Shown: one piece after another, positions 50,001 to 62,601 of the stretch
Position numbering within the stretch: position 1 is the first letter of the stretch
Layout of the letters: the number at the start of each line of letters is the position of its first letter
NCBI GenBank assembly: GCA_964020085.1
Contig: CAXHUQ010000758.1
Location: forward strand, 1 to 64,000
From: Micromussa lordhowensis
Taxonomy: Eukaryota > Cnidaria > Anthozoa > Scleractinia > Lobophylliidae
Length of the DNA stretch: 64,000 nt
Direction: 5' to 3'
Position numbers and translations under genes: made by a program
The notes under the pieces: model-generated
What the model was told of the DNA's origin: nothing
The model's database searches: none
Seen by the model: only the letters and a program-made list of their open reading frames with translations

Positions 50001-51007
50001 TTTGACGGGAGTTTCCCTTGGTCGCAACTTTGCAGAATTTCAGAAAACGCGCGATAAGGGTGTCCTTGCCAAATTTGCCATAGCTCGGCTTTGCGGGCAC
50101 TTTGAAAGATGCCGTTTGCAGCAAAATGTTGTGCTAGGATGGCACTTTAACTGCATTGTAATTAGGAGGTGATGGCATTTGCGCCAGGGTGTTTTTTGTG
50201 ACCTTCTTTTGAGGGGAGTTTCCCTTGGTCGCAACTTTGCAGAATTTCAGAAAACGCGCGATGAGGGTGTCCTTGCCAAATTTGCCATAGCTCGGCTTTG
50301 CGGGCACTTTGAAAGATGCGGTTTGCAGCAAAATGTTGTGCTAGGATGGCACTTTATGTGCATTGTAATTAGGAGGTGATGGCATTTGCGCCAGGGTGTT
50401 TTTTGTGGCCTTCTTTTGAGGGGAGTGTCCCTTGGTCGCAACTTTGCAGAATTTCAGAAAACGCGCGATGAGGGTGTCCTTGCCAAATTTGCCATAGCTC
50501 GGCTTTGCGGGCACTTTGAAAGATGCGGTTTGCAGCAAAATGTTGTGCTAGGATGGCACTTTAAGTGCATTGTAATTAGGAGGTGATGGCATTTGCGCCA
50601 GGGTGTTTTTTGTGGCCTTCTTTTGAGGGGAGTTTCCCTTGGTCGCAACTTTGCAGAATTTCAGAAAACGCGCGATGAGGGTGTCCTTGCCAAATTTGCC
50701 ATAGCTCGGCTTTGCGGGCACTTTGAAAGATGCGGTTTGCAGCAAAATGTTGTGCTAGGATGGCACTTTAAGTGCATTGTAATTTAGGAGGTGATGGCAT
50801 TTGCGCCAGGGTGTTTTTTGTGGCCTTCTTTTGAGGGGAGTTTCCCTTGGTCGCAACTTTGCAGAATTTCAGAAAACTGGCGATGAGGGTGTCCTTGCCA
50901 AATTTGCCATAGCTCGGCTTTGCGGGCACTTTGAAAGATGCGGTTTGCAGCAAAATGTTGTGCTAGGATGGCACTTTAAGTGCATTGTAATTAGGAGGTG
51001 ATGGCAT
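47073..51007 (+). repeat. Fourteen-monomer HOR (2,899 bp), one full copy and about five monomers of a second
   Basis: GATAAGGGTG/GATGCCG/TTAACTGC (47073), TTTATGTGC (47280), two consensus-like copies and an AATTTAGG insertion followed by AAAACTGGCG (47902) recur at 49972, 50179, 50386, 50593 and 50801. The offset is 2,899 bp. The second copy has gained private changes, namely GACGGGAG, GTGACCTTC and GAGTGTCCC. The one-base AATTTAGG insertion occurs only at these two places, so it was copied rather than gained twice. Confidence 0.88.
48937..49764 (+). repeat. Two tandem copies of a 414-bp dimer (GGATAGCAC marker)
   Basis: GGATAGCAC in place of GGATGGCAC occurs near 49104 and 49518, exactly 414 bp apart, each followed by a consensus copy. 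The dimer lies inside the fourteen-monomer unit. Confidence 0.82.
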
Positions 51008-51214
51008 TTGCGCTAGGGTGTTTTTTGTGGCCTTCTTTTGAGAGGAGTTTCCCTTGGTCGCAACTTTGCAGAGTTTCAGAAAACGCGCGATGAGGGTGTC
51101 CTTGCCAAATTTGCCATAGCTCGGCTTTGCGGGCACTTTGAAAGATGCGGTTTGCAGCAAAATGTTGTGCTAGGATGGCACTTTAAGTGCATTGTAATTA
51201 GGAGGTGATGGCAT

Positions 51215-51422
51215 TTGCGCCAGGGTGTTTTTTTGTGGCCTTCTTTTGAGGGGAGTTTCCCTTGGTCGCAACTTTGCAGAATTTCAGAAAACGCGCGATG
51301 AGGGTGTCCTTGCCAAATTTGCCATAGCTCGGCTTTGCGGGCACTTTGAAAGATGCGGTTTGCAGCAAAATGTTGTGCTAGGATGGCACTTTAAGTGCAT
51401 TGTAATTAGGAGGTGATGGCAT
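51215..51422 (+). repeat. 208-bp monomer with T7 run (one of five)
   Basis: The GTGTTTTTTGTGG run has seven T in place of six, adding one base. Sister copies are 36924, 38374, 40860 and 53700. Those at 36924 and 38374 share GATAACATTTG, and those two and 40860 end in GTTATGC/AAGCGC, so they share ancestry. The copies at 51215 and 53700 lack those markers and may be independent slippage events. Confidence 0.85.
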
Positions 51423-54400
51423 TTGCGCCAGGGTGTTTTTTGTGGCCTTCTTTTGAGGGGAGTTTCCCTTGGTCGCAACTTTGCAGAATTTCAGAAAACG
51501 CGCGATGAGGGTGTCCTTGCCAAATTTGCCATAGCTCGGCTTTGCGGGCACTTTGAAAGATGCGGTTTGCAGCAAAATGTTGTGCTAGGATGGCACTTTA
51601 AGTGCATTGTAATTAGGAGGTGATGGCATTTGCGCCAGGGTGTTTTTTGTGGCCTTCTTTTGAGGGGAGTTTCCCTTGGTCGCAACTTTGCAGAATTTCA
51701 GAAAACGCGCGATGAGGGTGTCCTTGCCAAATTTGCCATAGCTCGGCTTTGCGGGCACTTTGAAAGATGCGGTTTGCAGCAAAATGTTGTGCTAGGATGG
51801 CACTTTAAGTGCATTGTAATTAGGAGGTGATGGCATTTGCGCTAGGGTGTTTTTTGTGGCCTTCTTTTGAGGGGAGTTTCCCTTGGTCGCAACTTTGCAG
51901 AATTTCAGAAAACGCGCGATGAGGGTGTCCTTGCCAAATTTGCCATAGCTCGGCTTTGCGGGCACTTTGAAAGATGCGGTTTGCAGCAAAATGTTGTGCT
52001 AGGATGGCACTTTAAGTGCATTGTAATTAGGAGGTGATGGCATTTGCGCCAGGGTGTTTTTTGTGGCCTTCTTTTGAGGGGAGTTTCCCTTGGTCGCAAC
52101 TTTGCAGAATTTCAGAAAACGCGCGATGAGGGTGTCCTTGCCAAGTTTGCCATAGCTCGGCTTTGCGGGCACTTTGAAAGATGCGGTTTGCAGCAAAATG
52201 TTGTGCTAGGATGGCACTTTAAGTGCATTGTAATTAGGAGGTGATGGCATTTGCGCCAGGGTGTTTTTTGTGGCCTTCTTTTAAGGGGAGTTTCCCTTGG
52301 TCGCAACTTTGCAGAATTTCAGAAAACGCGCGATGAGGGTGTCCTTGCCAAATTTGCCATAGCTCGGCTTTGCGGGCACTTTGAAAGATGCGGTTTGCAG
52401 CAAAATGTTGTGCTAGGATGGCACTTTAAGTGCATTGTAATTAGGAGGTGATGGCATTTGCGCTAGGGTGTTTTTTGTGGCCTTCTTTTGAGGGGAGTTT
52501 CCCTTGGTCGCAACTTTGCAGAATTTCAGAAAACGCGCGATGAGGGTGTCCTTGCCAAATTTGCCATAGCTCGGCTTTGCGGGCACTTTGAAAGATGCGG
52601 TTTGCAGCAAAATGTTGTGCTAGGATGGCACTTTAAGTGCATTGTAATTAGGAGGTGATGGCATTTGCGCCAGGGTGTTTTTTGTGGCCTTCTTTTGAGG
52701 GGAGTTTCCTTTGGTCGCAACTTTGCAGAATTTCAGAAAACGCGCGATGAGGGTGTCCTTGCCAAATTTGCCATAGCTCGGCTTTGCGGGCACTTTGAAA
52801 GATGCGGTTTGCAGCAAAATGTTGTGCTAGGATGGCACTTTAAGTGCATTGTAATTAGGAGGTGATGGCATTTGCGCCAGGGTGTTTTTTGTGGCCTTCT
52901 TTTGAGGGGAGTTTCCCTTGGTCGCAACTTTGCAGAATTTCAGAAAACGCGCGATGAGGGTGTCCTTGCCAAATTTGCCATAGCTCGGCTTTGCGGGCAC
53001 TTTGAAAGATGCGGTTTGCAGCAAAATGTTGTGCTAGGATGGCACTTTAAGTGCATTGTAATTAGGAGGTGATGGCATTTGCGCCAGGGTGTTTTTTGTG
53101 GCCTTCTTTTGAGGGGAGTTTCCCTTGGTCGCAACTTTGCAGAATTTCAGAAAACGCGCGATGAGGGTGTCCTTGCCAAATTTGCCATAGCTCGGCTTTG
53201 CGGGCACTTTGAAAGATGCGGTTTGCAGCAAAATGTTGTGCTAGGATGGTACTTTAAGTGCATTGTAATTAGGAGGTGATGGCATTTGCGCCAGGGTGTT
53301 TTTTGTGGCCTTCTTTTGAGGGGAGTTTCCCTTGGTCGCAACTTTGCAGAATTTCAGAAAACGCGCGATGAGGGTGTCCTTGCCAAATTTGCCATAGCTC
53401 GGCTTTGCGGGCACTTTGAAAGATGCGGTTTGCAGCAAAATGTTGTGCTAGGATGGCACTTTAAGTGCATTGTAATTAGGAGGTGATGGCATTTGCGCCA
53501 GGGTGTTTTTTGTGGCCTTCTTTTGAGGGGAGTTTCCCTTGGTCGCAACTTTGCAGAATTTCAGAAAACGCGCGATGAGGGTGTCCTTGCCAAATTTGCC
53601 ATAGCTCGGCTTTGCGGGCACTTTGAAAGATGCGGTTTGCAGCAAAATGTTGTGCTAGGATGGCACTTTAAGTGCATTGTAATTAGGAGGTGATGGCATT
53701 TGCGCCAGGGTGTTTTTTTGTGGTCTTCTTTTAAGGGGAGTTTCCCTTGGTCGCAACTTTGCAGAATTTCAGAAAACGCGCGATGAGGGTGTCCTTGCCA
53801 AATTTGCCATAGCTCGGCTTTGCGGGCACTTTGAAAGATGCGGTTTGCAGCAAAATGTTGTGCTAGGATGGCACTTTAAGTGCATTGTAATTAGGAGGTG
53901 ATGGCATTTGCGCCAGGGTGTTTTTTGTGGCCTTCTTTTGAGGGGAGTTTCCCTTGGTCGCAACTTTGCAGAATTTCAGAAAACGCGCGATGAGGGTGTC
54001 CTTGCCAAATTTGCCATAGCTCGGCTTTGCGGGCACTTTGAAAGATGCGGTTTGCAGCAAAATGTTGTGCTAGGATGGCACTTTAAGTGCATTGTAATTA
54101 GGAGGTGATGGCATTTGCGCCAGGGTGTTTTTTGTGGCCTTCTTTTGAGGGGAGTTTCCCTTGGTCGCAACTTTGCAGAATTTCAGAAAACGCGCGATGA
54201 GGGTGTCCTTGCCAAATTTGCCATAGCTCGGCTTTGCGGGCACTTTGAAAGATGCAGTTTGCAGCAAAATGTTGTGCTAGGATGGCACTTTAAGTGCATT
54301 GTAATTAGGAGGTGATGGCATTTGCGCCAGGGTGTTTTTTGTGGCCTTCTTTTGAGGGGAGTTTCCCTTGGTCGCAACTTTGCAGAATTTCAGAAAACGC

Positions 54401-56598
54401 GCGATGAGGGTGTCCTTGCCAAATTTGCCATAGCTCGGCTTTGCGGGCACTTTGAAAGATGCGGTTTGAGGCAAAATGTTGTGCTAGGATGGCACTTTAA
54501 GTGCATTGTAATTAGGAGGTGATGGCATTTGCGCCAGGGTGTTTTTTGTGGCCTTCTTTTGAGGGGAGTTTCCCTTGGTCGCAACTCTGCAGAATTTCAG
54601 AAAACGCGCGATGAGGGTGTCCTTGCCAAATTTGCCATAGCTCGGCTTTGCGGGCACTTTGAAAGATGCGGTTTGCAGCAAAATGTTGTGCTAGGATGGC
54701 ACTTTAAGTGCATTGTAATTAGGAGGTGATGGCATTTGCGCCAGGGTGTTTTTTGTGGCCTTCTTTTGAGGGGAGTTTCCCTTGGTCGCAACTTTGCAGA
54801 ATTTCAGAAAACGCGCGATGAGGGTGTCCTTGCCAAATTTGCCATAGCTCGGCTTTGCGGGCACTTTGAAAGATGCGGTTTGCAGCAAAATTTCGAGCTA
54901 GGATGGCACTTTAAGTTCATTGTAATTAGGAGGTGATGGCATTTGCGCCAGGGTGTTTTTTGTGGCCTTCTTTTGAGGGGAGTTTCCCTTGGTCGCAACT
55001 TTGCAGAATTTCAGAAAACGCGCGATGAGGGTGTCCTTGCCAAATTTGCCATAGCTCGGCTTTGCGGGCACTTTGAAAGATGCGGTTTGAGGCAAAATGT
55101 TGTGCTAGGATGGCACTTTAAGTGCATTGTAATTAGGAGGTGATGGCATTTGCGCCAGGGTGTTTTTTGTGGCCTTCTTTTGAGGGGAGTTTCCCTTGGT
55201 CGCAACTTTGCAGAATTTCAGAAAACGCGCGATGAGGGTGTCCTTGCCAAATTTGCCATAGCTCGGCTTTGCGGGCACTTTGAAAGATGCGGTTTGCAGC
55301 AAAATGTTGTGCTAGGATGGCACTTTAAGTGCATTGTAATTAGGAGGTGATGGCATTTGCGCCAGGGTGTTTTTTGTGGCCTTCTTTTGAGGGGAGTTTC
55401 CCTTGGTCGCAACTTTGCAGAATTTCAGAAAACGCGCGATGAGGGTGTCCTTGCCAAATTTGCCATAGCTCGGCTTTGCGGGCACTTTGAAAGATGCGGT
55501 TTGCAGCAAAATGTTGTGCTAGGATGGCACTTTAAGTGCATTGTAATTAGGAGGTGATGGCATTTGCGCCAGGGTGTTTTTTGTGGCCTTCTTTTGAGGG
55601 GAGTTTCCCTTGGTCGCAACTTTGCAGAATTTCAGAAAACGCGCGATGAGGGTGTCCTTGCCAAATTTGCCATAGCTCGGCTTTGCGGGCACTTTGAAAG
55701 ATGCGGTTTGCAGCAAAATGTTGTGCTAGGATGGCACTTTAAGTGCATTGTAATTAGGAGGTGATGGCATTTGCGCCAGGGTGTTTTTTGTGGCCTTCTT
55801 TTGAGGGGAGTTTCCCTTGGTCGCAACTTTGCAGAATTTCAGAAAACGCGCGATGAGGGTGTCCTTGCCAAATTTGCCATAGCTCGGCTTTGCGGGCACT
55901 TTGAAAGATGCGGTTTGAGGCAAAATGTTGTGCTAGGATGGCACTTTAAGTGCATTGTAATTAGGAGGTGATGGCATTTGCGCCAGGGTGTTTTTTGTGG
56001 CCTTCTTTTGAGGGGAGTTTCCCTTGGTCGCAACTTTGCAGAATTTCAGAAAACGCGCGATGAGGGTGTCCTTGCCAAATTTGCCATAGCTCGGCTTTGC
56101 GGGCACTTTGAAAGATGCGGTTTGCAGCAAAATGTTGTGCTAGGATGGCACTTTAAGTGCATTGTAATTAGGAGGTGATGGCATTTGCGCCAGGGTGTTT
56201 TTTGTGGCCTTCTTTTGAGGGGAGTTTCCCTTGGTCGCAACTTTGCAGAATTTCAGAAAACGCGCGATGAGGGTGTCCTTGCCAAATTTGCCATAGCTCG
56301 GCTTTGCGGGCACTTTGAAAGATGCGGTTTGCAGCAAAATGTTGTGCTAGGATGGCACTTTAAGTGCATTGTAATTAGGAGGTGATGGCATTTGCGCCAG
56401 GGTGTTTTTTGTGGCCTTCTTTTGAGGGGAGTTTCCCTTGGTCGCAACTTTGCAGAATTTCAGAAAACGCGCGATGAGGGTGTCCTTGCCAAATTTGCCA
56501 TAGCTCGGCTTTGCGGGCACTTTGAAAGATGCGGTTTGCAGCAAAATGTTGTGCTAGGATGGCACTTTAAGTGCATTGTAATTAGGAGGTGATGGCAT

Positions 56599-59496
56599 TT
56601 GCGCCAGGGTGTTTTTTGTGGCCTTCTTTTGAGGGGAGTTTCCCTTGGTCGCAACTTTGCAGAATTTCAGAAAACGCGCGATGAGGGTGTCCTTGCCAAA
56701 TTTGCCATAGCTCGGCTTTGCGGGCACTTTGAAAGATGCGGTTTGCAGCAAAATGTCGAGCTAGAATGGCACTTTAAGTTCATTGTAATTAGGAGGTGAT
56801 GGCATTTGCGCCAGGGTGTTTTTTGTGGCCTTCTTTTGAGGGGAGTTTCCCTTGGTCGCAACTTTGCAGAATTTCAGAAAACGCGCGATGAGGGTGTCCT
56901 TGCCAAATTTGCCATAGCTCGGCTTTGCGGGCACTTTGAAAGATGCGGTTTGCAGCAAAATGTTGTGCTAGGATCGCACTTTAAGTGCATTGTAATTAGG
57001 AGGTGATGGCATTTGCGCCAGGGTGTTTTTTGTGGCCTTCTTTTGAGGGGAGTTTCCCTTGGTCGCAACTTTGCAGAATTTCAGAAAACGCGCGATGAGG
57101 GTGTCCTTGCCAAATTTGCCATAGCTCGGCTTTGCGGGCACTTTGAAAGATGCGGTTTGAGGCAAAATGTTGTGCTAGGATGGCACTTTAAGTGCATTGT
57201 AATTAGGAGGTGATGGCATTTGCGCCAGGGTGTTTTTTGTGGCCTTCTTTTGAGGGGAGTTTCCCTTGGTCGCAACTTTGCAGAATTTCAGAAAACGCGC
57301 GATGAGGGTGTCCTTGCCAAATTTGCCATAGCTCGGCTTTGCGGGCACTTTGAAAGATGCGGTTTGCAGCAAAATGTTGTGCTAGGATGGCACTTTAAGT
57401 GCATTGTAATTAGGAGGTGATGGCATTTGCGCCAGGGTGTTTTTTGTGGCCTTCTTTTGAGGGGAGTTTCCCTTGGTCGCAACTTTGCAGAATTTCAGAA
57501 AACGCGCGATGAGGGTGTCCTTGCCAAATTTGCCATAGCTCGGCTTTGCGGGCACTTTGAAAGATGCGGTTTGCAGCAAAATGTTGTGCTAGGATGGCAC
57601 TTTAAGTGCATTGTAATTAGGAGGTGATGGCATTTGCGCCAGGGTGTTTTTTGTGGCCTTCTTTTGAGGGGAGTTTCCCTTGGTCGCAACTTTGCAGAAT
57701 TTCAGAAAACGCGCGATGAGGGTGTCCTTGCCAAATTTGCCATAGCTCGGCTTTGCGGGCACTTTGAAAGATGCGGTTTGCAGCAAAATGTCGAGCTAGA
57801 ATGGCACTTTAAGTTCATTGTAATTAGGAGGTGATGGCATTTGCGCCAGGGTGTTTTTTGTGGCCTTCTTTTGAGGGGAGTTTCCCTTGGTCGCAACTTT
57901 GCAGAATTTCAGAAAACGCGCGATGAGGGTGTCCTTGCCAAATTTGCCATAGCTCGGCTTTGCGGGCACTTTGAAAGATGCGGTTTGCAGCAAAATGTTG
58001 TGCTAGGATCGCACTTTAAGTGCATTGTAATTAGGAGGTGATGGCATTTGCGCCAGGGTGTTTTTTGTGGCCTTCTTTTGAGGGGAGTTTCCCTTGGTCG
58101 CAACTTTGCAGAATTTCAGAAAACGCGCGATGAGGGTGTCCTTGCCAAATTTGCCATAGCTCGGCTTTGCGGGCACTTTGAAAGATGCGGTTTGAGGCAA
58201 AATGTTGTGCTAGGATGGCACTCTAAGTGCATTGTAATTAGGAGGTGATGGCATTTGCGCCAGGGTGTTTTTTGTGGCCTTCTTTTGAGGGGAGTTTCCC
58301 TTGGTCGCAACTTTGCAGAATTTCAGAAAACGCGCGATGAGGGTGTCCTTGCCAAATTTGCCATAGCTCGGCTTTGCGGGCACTTTGAAAGATGCGGTTT
58401 GCAGCAAAATGTTGTGCTAGGATGGCACTTTAAGTGCATTGTAATTAGGAGGTGATGGCATTTGCGCCAGGGTGTTTTTTGTGGCCTTCTTTTGAGGGGA
58501 GTTTCCCTTGGTCGCAACTTTGCAGAATTTCAGAAAACGCGCGATGAGGGTGTCCTTGCCAAATTTGCCATAGCTCGGCTTTGCGGGCACTTTGAAAGAT
58601 GCGGTTTGCAGCAAAATGTTGTGCTAGGATGGCACTTTAAGTGCATTGTAATTAGGAGGTGATGGCATTTGCGCCAGGGTGTTTTTTGTGGCCTTCTTTT
58701 GAGGGGAGTTTCCCTTGGTCGCAACTTTGCAGAATTTCAGAAAACGCGCGATGAGGGTGTCCTTGCCAAATTTGCCATAGCTCGGCTTTGCGGGCACTTT
58801 GAAAGATGCGGTTTGCAGCAAAATGTTGTGCTAGGATCGCACTTTAAGTGCATTGTAATTAGGAGGTGATGGCATTTGCGCCAGGGTGTTTTTTGTGGCC
58901 TTCTTTTGAGGGGAGTTTCCCTTGGTCGCAACTTTGCAGAATTTCAGAAAACGCGCGATGAGGGTGTCCTTGCCAAATTTGCCATAGCTCGGCTTTGCGG
59001 GCACTTTGAAAGATGCGGTTTGAGGCAAAATGTTGTGCTAGGATGGCACTTTAAGTGCATTGTAATTAGGAGGTGATGGCATTTGCGCCAGGGTGTTTTT
59101 TGTGGCCTTCTTTTGAGGGGAGTTTCCCTTGGTCGCAACTTTGCAGAATTTCAGAAAACGCGCGATGAGGGTGTCCTTGCCAAATTTGCCATAGCTCGGC
59201 TTTGCGGGCACTTTGAAAGATGCGGTTTGCAGCAAAATGTTGTGCTAGGATGGCACTTTAAGTGCATTGTAATTAGGAGGTGATGGCATTTGCGCCAGGG
59301 TGTTTTTTGTGGCCTTCTTTTGAGGGGAGTTTCCCTTGGTCGCAACTTTGCAGAATTTCAGAAAACGCGCGATGAGGGTGTCCTTGCCAAATTTGCCATA
59401 GCTCGGCTTTGCGGGCACTTTGAAAGATGCGGTTTGCAGCAAAATGTTGTGCTAGGATGGCACTTTAAGTGCATTGTAATTAGGAGGTGATGGCAT
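56599..59496 (+). repeat. Five-monomer HOR (1,035 bp): two full copies and a third lacking its first monomer
   Basis: The unit is TCGAGCTAGAATGG/AAGTTCATT (56599), GGATCGCAC (56806), TTTGAGGC (57013), consensus and consensus. It repeats at 57634-58668. A third copy at 58669-59496 begins directly with GGATCGCAC. The second unit has one private change, CACTCTAAG at about 58219. This is the cleanest short HOR in the right part of the array. Confidence 0.9.
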
Positions 59497-62394
59497 TTGC
59501 GCCAGGGTGTTTTTTGTGGCCTTCTTTTGAGGGGAGTTTCCCTTGGTCGCAACTTTGCAGAATTTCAGAAAACGCGCGATGAGGGTGTCCTTGCCAAATT
59601 TGCCATAGCTCGGCTTTGCGGGCACTTTGAAAGATGCGGTTTGCAGCAAAATGTTGTGCTAGGATGGCACTTTAAGTGCATTGTAATTAGGAGGTGATGG
59701 CATTTGCGCCAGGGTGTTTTTTGTGGCCTTCTTTTGAGGGGAGTTTCCCTTGGTCGCAACTTTGCAGAATTTTAGAAAACGCGCGATGAGGGTATCCTTG
59801 CCAAATTTGCCATAGCTCGGCTTTGCGGGCACTTTGAAAGATGCGGTTTGCAGCAAAATGTTGTGCTAGGATGGCACTTTAAGTGCATTGTAATTAGGAG
59901 GTGATGGCATTTGCGCCAGGGTGTTTTTTGTGGCCTTCTTTTGAGGGGAGTTTCCCTTGGTCGCAACTTTGCAGAATTTCAGAAAACGCGCGATGAGGGT
60001 GTCCTTGCCAAATTTGCCATAGCTCGGCTTTGCGGGCACTTTGAAAGATGCGGTTTGCAGCAAAATGTTGTGCTAGGATGGCACTTTAAGTGCATTGTAA
60101 TTAGGAGGTGATGGCATTTGCGCCAGGGTGTTTTTTGTGGCCTTCTTTTGAGGGGAGTTTCCCTTGGTCGCAACTTTGCAGAATTTCAGAAAACGCGCGA
60201 TGAGGGTGTCCTTGCCAAATTTGCCATAGCTCGGCTTTGCGGGCACTTTGAAAGATGCGGTTTGAGGCAAAATGTTGTGCTAGGATGGCACTTTAAGTGC
60301 ATTGTAATTAGGAGGTGATGGCATTTGCGCCAGGGTGTTTTTTGTGGCCTTCTTTTGAGGGGAGTTTCCCTTGGTCGCAACTCTGCAGAATTTCAGAAAA
60401 CGCGCGATGAGGGTGTCCTTGCCAAATTTGCCATAGCTCGGCTTTGCGGGCACTTTGAAAGATGCGGTTTGCAGCAAAATGTTGTGCTAGGATGGCACTT
60501 TAAGTGCATTGTAATTAGGAGGTGATGGCATTTTCGCCAGGGTGTTTTTTGTGGCCTTCTTTTGAGGAGAGTTTCCCTTGGTCGCAACTTTGCAGAATTT
60601 CAGAAAACGCGCGATGAGGGTGTCCTTGCCAAATTTGCCATAGCTCGGCTTTGCGGGCACTTTGAAAGATGCGGTTTGCAGCAAAATGTCGAGCTAGGAT
60701 GGCACTTTAAGTTCATTGTAATTAGGAGGTGATGGCATTTGCGCCAGGGTGTTTTTTGTGGCCTTCTTTTGAGGGGAGTTTCCCTTGGTCGCAACTTTGC
60801 AGAATTTCAGAAAACGCGCGATGAGGGTGTCCTTGCCAAATTTGCCATAGCTCGGCTTTGCGGGCACTTTGAAAGATGCGGTTTGCAGCAAAATGTTGTG
60901 CTAGGATGGCACTTTAAGTGCATTGTAATTAGGAGGTGATGGCATTTGCGCCAGGGTGTTTTTTGTGGCCTTCTTTTGAGGGGAGTTTCCCTTGGTCGCA
61001 ACTTTGCAGAATTTCAGAAAACGCGCGATGAGGGTGTCCTTGCCAAATTTGCCATAGCTCGGCTTTGCGGGCACTTTGAAAGATGCGGTTTGCAGCAAAA
61101 TGTTGTGCTAGGATGGCACTTTAAGTGCATTGTAATTAGGAGGTGATGGCATTTGCGCCAGGGTGTTTTTTGTGGCCTTCTTTTGAGGGGAGTTTCCCTT
61201 GGTCGCAACTTTGCAGAATTTCAGAAAACGCGCGATGAGGGTGTCCTTGCCAAATTTGCCATAGCTCGGCTTTGCGGGCACTTTGAAAGATGCGGTTTGC
61301 AGCAAAATGTTGTGCTAGGATGGCACTTTAAGTGCATTGTAATTAGGAGGTGATGGCATTTGCGCCAGGGTGTTTTTTGTGGCCTTCTTTTGAGGGGAGT
61401 TTCCCTTGGTCGCAACTTTGCAGAATTTCAGAAAACGCGCGATGAGGGTGTCCTTGCCAAATTTGCCATAGCTCGGCTTTGCGGGCACTTTGAAAGATGC
61501 GGTTTGCAGCAAAATGTTGTGCTAGGATGGCACTTTAAGTGCATTGTAATTAGGAGGTGATGGCATTTGCGCCAGGGTGTTTTTTGTGGCCTTCTTTTGA
61601 GGGGAGTTTTCCTTGGTCGCAACTTTGCAGAATTTCAGAAAACGCGCGATGAGGGTGTCCTTGCCAAATTTGCCATAGCTCGGCTTTGCGGGCACTTTGA
61701 AAGATGCGGTTTGCAGCAAAATGTTGTGCTAGGATGGCACTTTAAGTGCATTGTAATTAGGAGGTGATGGCATTTGCGCCAGGGTGTTTTTTGTGGCCTT
61801 CTTTGGAGGGGAGTTTCCCTTGGTCGCAACTTTGCAGAATTTCAGAAAACGCGCGATGAGGGTGTCCTTGCCAAATTTGCCATAGCTCAGCTTGGCGGGC
61901 ACTTTGAAAGATGCGGTTTGAGGCAAAATGTTGTGCTAGGATGGCACTTTAAGTGCATTGTGATTAGGAGCTGATGGCATTTGCGCCAGGGTGTTTTTTG
62001 TGGCCTTCTTTTGAGGGGAGTTTCCCTTGGTCGCAACTCTGCAGAATTTCAGAAAACGCGCGATGAGGGTGTCCTTGCCAAATTTGCCATAGCTCGGCTT
62101 TGCGGGCACTTTGAAAGATGCGGTTTGCAGCAAAATGTTGTGCTAGGATGGCACTTTAAGTGCATTGTAATTAGGAGGTGATGGCATTTGCGCCAGGGTG
62201 TTTTTTGTGGCCTTCTTTTGAGGGGAGTTTCCCTTGGTCGCAACTTTGCAGAATTTCAGAAAACGCGCGATGAGGGTGTCCTTGCCAAATTTGCCATAGC
62301 TCGGCTTTGCGGGCACTTTGAAAGATGCGGTTTGCAGCAAAATGTCGAGCTAGGATGGCACTTTAAGTTCATTGTAATTAGGAGGTGATGGCAT

Positions 62395-62601
62395 TTGCGC
62401 CAGGGTGTTTTTTGTGGCCTTCTTTTAAGGGGGGGTTCCCTTGGTCGCAACTTTGCAGAATTTCAGAAAACGCGCGATGAGGGTGTCCTTGCCAAATTTG
62501 CCATAGCTCGGCTTTGCGGGCACTTTGAAAGATGCGGTTTGCAGCAAAATGTTGTGCTAGGATGGCACTTTAAGTGCATTGTAATTAGGAGGTGATGGCA
62601 T
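62395..62601 (+). repeat. Divergent monomer with G7 run (TTTTAAGGGGGGGTTCCC)
   Basis: TTTTGAGGGGAGTTTCCC is changed to TTTTAAGGGGGGGTTCCC at about 62422, three substitutions within a few bases. The TTTTAAGG part is shared with 28227, 52251 and 53700; the G run is private. Length stays 207 bp. Confidence 0.85.
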
